Shown: one piece after another, positions 19,801-22,720 of the stretch
Numbering within the stretch: the stretch's first letter is position 1
Layout of the letters: the number at the start of each line of letters is the position of its first letter
NCBI GenBank assembly: GCA_002751075.1
Contig: NAOQ01000264.1
Span: forward strand, 73,011-95,730
Direction: 5' to 3'
Source of the DNA: Ichthyophonus hoferi
Lineage: Eukaryota > Opisthokonta > Ichthyosporea > Ichthyophonida > Ichthyophonidae
DNA length: 22,720 nt
Made by a program: the position numbers and the translations under genes
Notes under the pieces: model-generated
The model's input: only the letters and a program-made list of their open reading frames with translations
What the model was told of the DNA's origin: nothing
The model's database searches: none

Positions 19801-22561
19801 TATTTTTTCATACGCTTACTGTATTTTCCCTGTACTATTACTATCCATATATAGTTAAAAACCATCAAGCAACAGCTAGAGTCCACCCAATTAGATCTTG
19901 AAAATGCGAGATTACGCTATTCCGAGAGAGACGCATTAGCCAATTCTTTGCAACTAGCCAATCAAGAATTGGAGTTAAAAATTAAAAGTATGCACCAACT
20001 CCGTGAGGAATCGCATGCAAATCAACAGATCTTAATGGATGAAATTGCTCAAATCGTGGTTGCGCGTGAGACAGATAACAAGAATATGTTAATTCTAAAT
20101 CAGGCTGCCGAGGAGAAGAATCGATTGGTCGAAGATATAATATATGCTGAAAACGAATCCAAAAAGAGAGAAGTTCTTTTAAAGGAAACACAATTAAAAT
20201 TAAAGGTTTGTTGCATTGGATGATAAGGGGAGGGAGGTTAATATTAATTTTTTATGCTATATTGTAGTGTAGTATATTATATTATATTATGTTATATTCT
20301 GCCCTACCCTACCCTGTCATCATACGAACATACCATTTTCTTTCACCATCTTCAGCTCTATAAACTGTGTTATCTTTTTCGTTTGATCTCTTTCTCTCTC
20401 TATTCCTATCATTTTTATTGTTTCATTATAAAGCTAATAATTGATTACTAATTAAACACTATATGTTTCTCCGAACATTTTATAATTAATATTAAACCCA
20501 TTTAATTAATTCAATTGGCCTTTCACATGATTAAAAAAATCAAAACTGTGTTTGTTCCGCTATTGGATGTTGATTTGGTATTAATTAATTTTAATCTGAG
20601 ATCTGAGCAATTCATTGGATCCTTAATTATATTCATGTACTATGAGTGGTGATTTAGTAATAATTATCTCACTAACAATTTATTGAAGGTATAACTGTGC
20701 AATCCGGCCATCATTTTATATACGTAAGTATATATATATCTTTGACCTTAAAATTGTTTTCAACTTAAAATGGCTTTTAATTGATGCATGTTTTAAAATT
20801 TATCTGACCATCAACTAATCTTATGCATGTACTAATTTTCATGGTTTACAGGAATTGGAGGATAAAATGAATAATAAAGAGGAAGACAAATCAGAACTCA
20901 CAACTTTACGGACAGCATTGGTTCAGGCTGAGACACAATTGAAAGGCGCCCTTCAAGGTATGACCCCAACCTATTATTGTTACTTTTTAAAATTAAAATT
21001 GAAGTTATCTAAGTTTGATTTGATTAATGGTTAGTGATTGCTAATAATACAGAATAGTATAGCATAGTATAGTATAATACGGTATAGTATAGTATAGTAT
21101 AGTACAGTGCAATGCAGTGATATAATATGACTATATAATACAAACTCCCATCCCATTATCCAATCAGGACTATCCGAGCTTGGCGCCCAAAAAACCGAAT
21201 TGGAATTAACCAATAAAAACCTGGTAGAGACCAACAATTCAGAGATTAACCAACGGGAAAGACAATCACACAAGCAGGAAATTGAGATTGAGAAGTTAAA
21301 TAAGGATATAAAGAAACTTACTGAGAAATTGGCTGAAACTCAAGCTGAAAATTTGAAAACTCAAACTGCTTTAGAGGAAGCCCTGGAGAAAAAAGGAAAA
21401 GAAATGGATCTATTGGTATTGGAGATGAAAGAGACGATGATTGAGTTAAAATCAGAACTCAAGGAGAGGCAGGAGAAGATAGTAAAACAGACTGAAAGAG
21501 TGGCCGAACTGCAAAAGGGAAGGTGGGTGTGATTGGTGGGGATGGTGATTAGATTGGTTTGGATTGGATTATAGTCATATATTACACTATATAAAATTAC
21601 ATTGGATTGGATAGGACTACACTATCTTATATTATATTATACTATCCTATTATATACATGAATTACCCTCATTCTCCCTTATACAATCGTCAGCCAATAA
21701 CTAACCCATTTTAATTTTTAATTTTTAGTGCACAGTTCCGCTTGGATATGGAAGCGAAAGATGCACTAATCAAAAGACAAGATAAATCAATTAATACTCA
21801 ACAAAATATATTGGATTTATTGGAAAATGAGATAGAGATTAGCCAATTAGATCCTTTACAACCCTCCCGTGATCAATTACAATTGAAGCTCATTGAAAAA
21901 GATGATGCGATTGCTCAGAAAAACAGCTTGATCGCTCAGTTACAAGATCATATTAAGGCCTTGAGCAAGGAAAAAGATGATATAGCAACCAAGGTAATGT
22001 AGTATGTGATACATATAGCATGGTATAGTATGGTATGGTATAGTACAGTATGGTATAGTATGGTATAGTATTGATTTTTATAGAGTATAAAAGTATATAG
22101 TATAATATGATATAGTATTGAATTGTATATGATATAAAAGTATAGTATAGTATAGTATAATATGGTATAGTATTGAATTGTGTAGAATATAAAAGTATAT
22201 ATAGCATAGTATAGTATAGTATAGTATGGTATGGTATGGTATAGTATGGTGTAGTATAGTATAGTATAGTATAGTATAGTATAGTATAGTATAGTATAGT
22301 ATAGTAATGATAATAAATGATATCCAGTAGAAATATTTGGGCAAATTATTAAATTAGTAAGCTTCATATATCCAATTTGATTGGTGTAATAGGTCTTGTA
22401 TATAATATTCCATATATAGAAGTATCATTGCCATATATAAGTTACTAACCATGTCCGCTTACAGACCATATTATATAGTAATCCCCACCCCTTATTCAAT
22501 CGTATTAGAAGTTCTAAGCCTACAAAATTCAACGGAATCTCCTCATGTGAGAATTGTGCAG
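16861..22561 (+). CDS. CLIP1: CLIP-170-like microtubule plus-end protein, 9 exons visible, 3' end beyond the window
   Basis: Exons 16861-17160, 17603-17654, 18667-18799, 19124-19513, 19855-20205, 20852-20957, 21168-21522, 21729-21993 and 22465-22561, all GT-AG and in phase, give about 683 residues. With the candidate first exon counted (numbering from ATG 16334), CAP-Gly 1 is about 22-86 (GILRYLG, F-G-W-AGVEL, GRNDG, YFKC). A short Arg/Ser linker (RRRSSAP) follows. CAP-Gly 2 is about 130-195 ([23 protein letters not shown]). Then comes a Ser-rich basic segment ([13 protein letters not shown]), a Glu/Lys/Gln-rich coiled coil of roughly 355 residues (300-655), and a Cys-x2-Cys (686-689) that fits the start of the CLIP zinc knuckle. 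CAP-Gly domains bind EEY/F tails of tubulin and EB proteins; the coiled coil dimerises. Two CAP-Gly domains ahead of a coiled coil and knuckle is CLIP-170/CLIP-115 architecture. The coil is much shorter than in vertebrate CLIP-170. The true 5' exon is uncertain. Confidence 0.88.
17161..17602 (+). other. CLIP intron after the first CAP-Gly exon
   Basis: Starts with a strong donor, then GTAGGGTAGGGTAGGGTG at about 17185-17203. The rest is AT-rich with no further exon seen. Confidence 0.5.
17655..18666 (+). other. CLIP intron between the linker exon and CAP-Gly 2
   Basis: About 1 kb, AT-rich. Contains TAGTAATAG repeats and an ACAAAT hexamer array at 18545-18580, then CTCTCC-type pyrimidine runs at about 18630-18664 forming the acceptor tract. 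No further exon seen. Confidence 0.55.
18545..18580. repeat. ACAAAT hexanucleotide microsatellite
   Basis: Six uninterrupted copies of ACAAAT. Confidence 0.9.
18800..19123 (+). other. CLIP intron splitting CAP-Gly 2
   Basis: Donor GGG|GTAAGT, acceptor ACCCACAG|CCA, phase 0. It splits the second CAP-Gly between VELDG and the GKNDG loop. The open frame inside it (18909-19151) is not coding. Confidence 0.6.
19514..19854 (+). other. CLIP intron before the coiled coil
   Basis: Donor GAG|GTTAGT, acceptor CATATATAG|TTA, phase 0. AT-rich with no other feature seen. Confidence 0.5.
20206..20851 (+). other. CLIP intron within the coiled coil
   Basis: Donor AAG|GTTTGT (weak), acceptor GGTTTACAG|GAA. 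Contains TATTATA repeats at about 20270-20295 and CCCTACCCTACCCTG at 20301-20317. No exon seen. Confidence 0.5.
21045..21115. repeat. TATAG pentamer array in a CLIP intron
   Basis: TATAG/TACAG repeats in the intron between exons ending at 20957 and starting at 21168. Confidence 0.85.
22005..22308. repeat. TATAG pentamer array in a CLIP intron, longest in the window
   Basis: About 300 bp of TATAG/TATGG repeats; the last part (about 22252-22305) is nearly perfect (ATAGT)n. It starts about 12 bases after the donor at 21994. The overlapping minus-strand Tyr/Leu-rich open frames (21948-22367 and others) are products of the repeat. Confidence 0.92.
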
Positions 22562-22589
22562 GTTTGCCATTCTCCTACTACTTATTATA

Positions 22590-22720
22590 TATAGAATTGT
22601 ATATAGTAGTACTGTACGATTATACTACTATACTGTTATACTGCTATACTGTTATACTGTTACACTGTTATACTGTTATACTGCTATACTTTTATATTTT
22701 TATACCTTTATACTTTTATA
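22590..22720. repeat. CTGTTATA / TTTATAC simple repeats at the right edge
   Basis: Intron sequence after the last visible CLIP exon, made of CTGTTATACTG words that drift to CTTTTATA. Continues past the window. Confidence 0.8.

Overview
The window looks like nuclear DNA from an AT-rich invertebrate animal. The genes are split by GT-AG introns of roughly 200 to 1400 bases. The protein set (a CLIP-170-type microtubule plus-end protein, a DHHC palmitoyltransferase and an MTRES1-like mitochondrial S4 protein) is typical of animals. Introns and spacers are full of short-period repeats, above all TATAG/CTATA pentamers. I cannot name the species or phylum from this sequence.

Layout. 1-770: a degenerate tandem array with a period of about 22 bp. 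About 795-1621: a decayed pogo/Tigger/Jerky-type DDE transposase (+). 2747-4143 (-): a complete three-exon gene for an MTRES1-like mitochondrial S4-domain RNA-binding protein. 5681-11738 (-): a complete ten-exon DHHC palmitoyltransferase gene, reconstructed in frame through all nine introns, including an 8-nt microexon that encodes part of the Cys-Pro-Trp of the catalytic motif. 11739-16333: an intergenic block with four of the five recognisable copies of an undescribed interspersed repeat (one lies in reverse orientation just upstream of the DHHC start codon; the fifth copy is in DHHC intron 1). About 16334/16861 to beyond the right edge (+): a CLIP-170-like gene with two CAP-Gly domains, a long coiled coil and what looks like the start of a zinc knuckle, cut off by the window end.

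The two minus-strand genes lie head to tail. The DHHC and CLIP genes are divergent, with about 4.6 kb between them. The three products work in different places (mitochondrion, Golgi/endomembrane, microtubule plus ends), so I infer no shared pathway. The most notable points are the DHHC microexon, the complementary pentamer arrays that bracket it in the pre-mRNA, a possible 84-nt in-frame intron in the MTRES1-like targeting peptide, and the new repeat family. Exon models were built by eye from splice consensus, reading phase and family knowledge; no alignment or transcript data were available.
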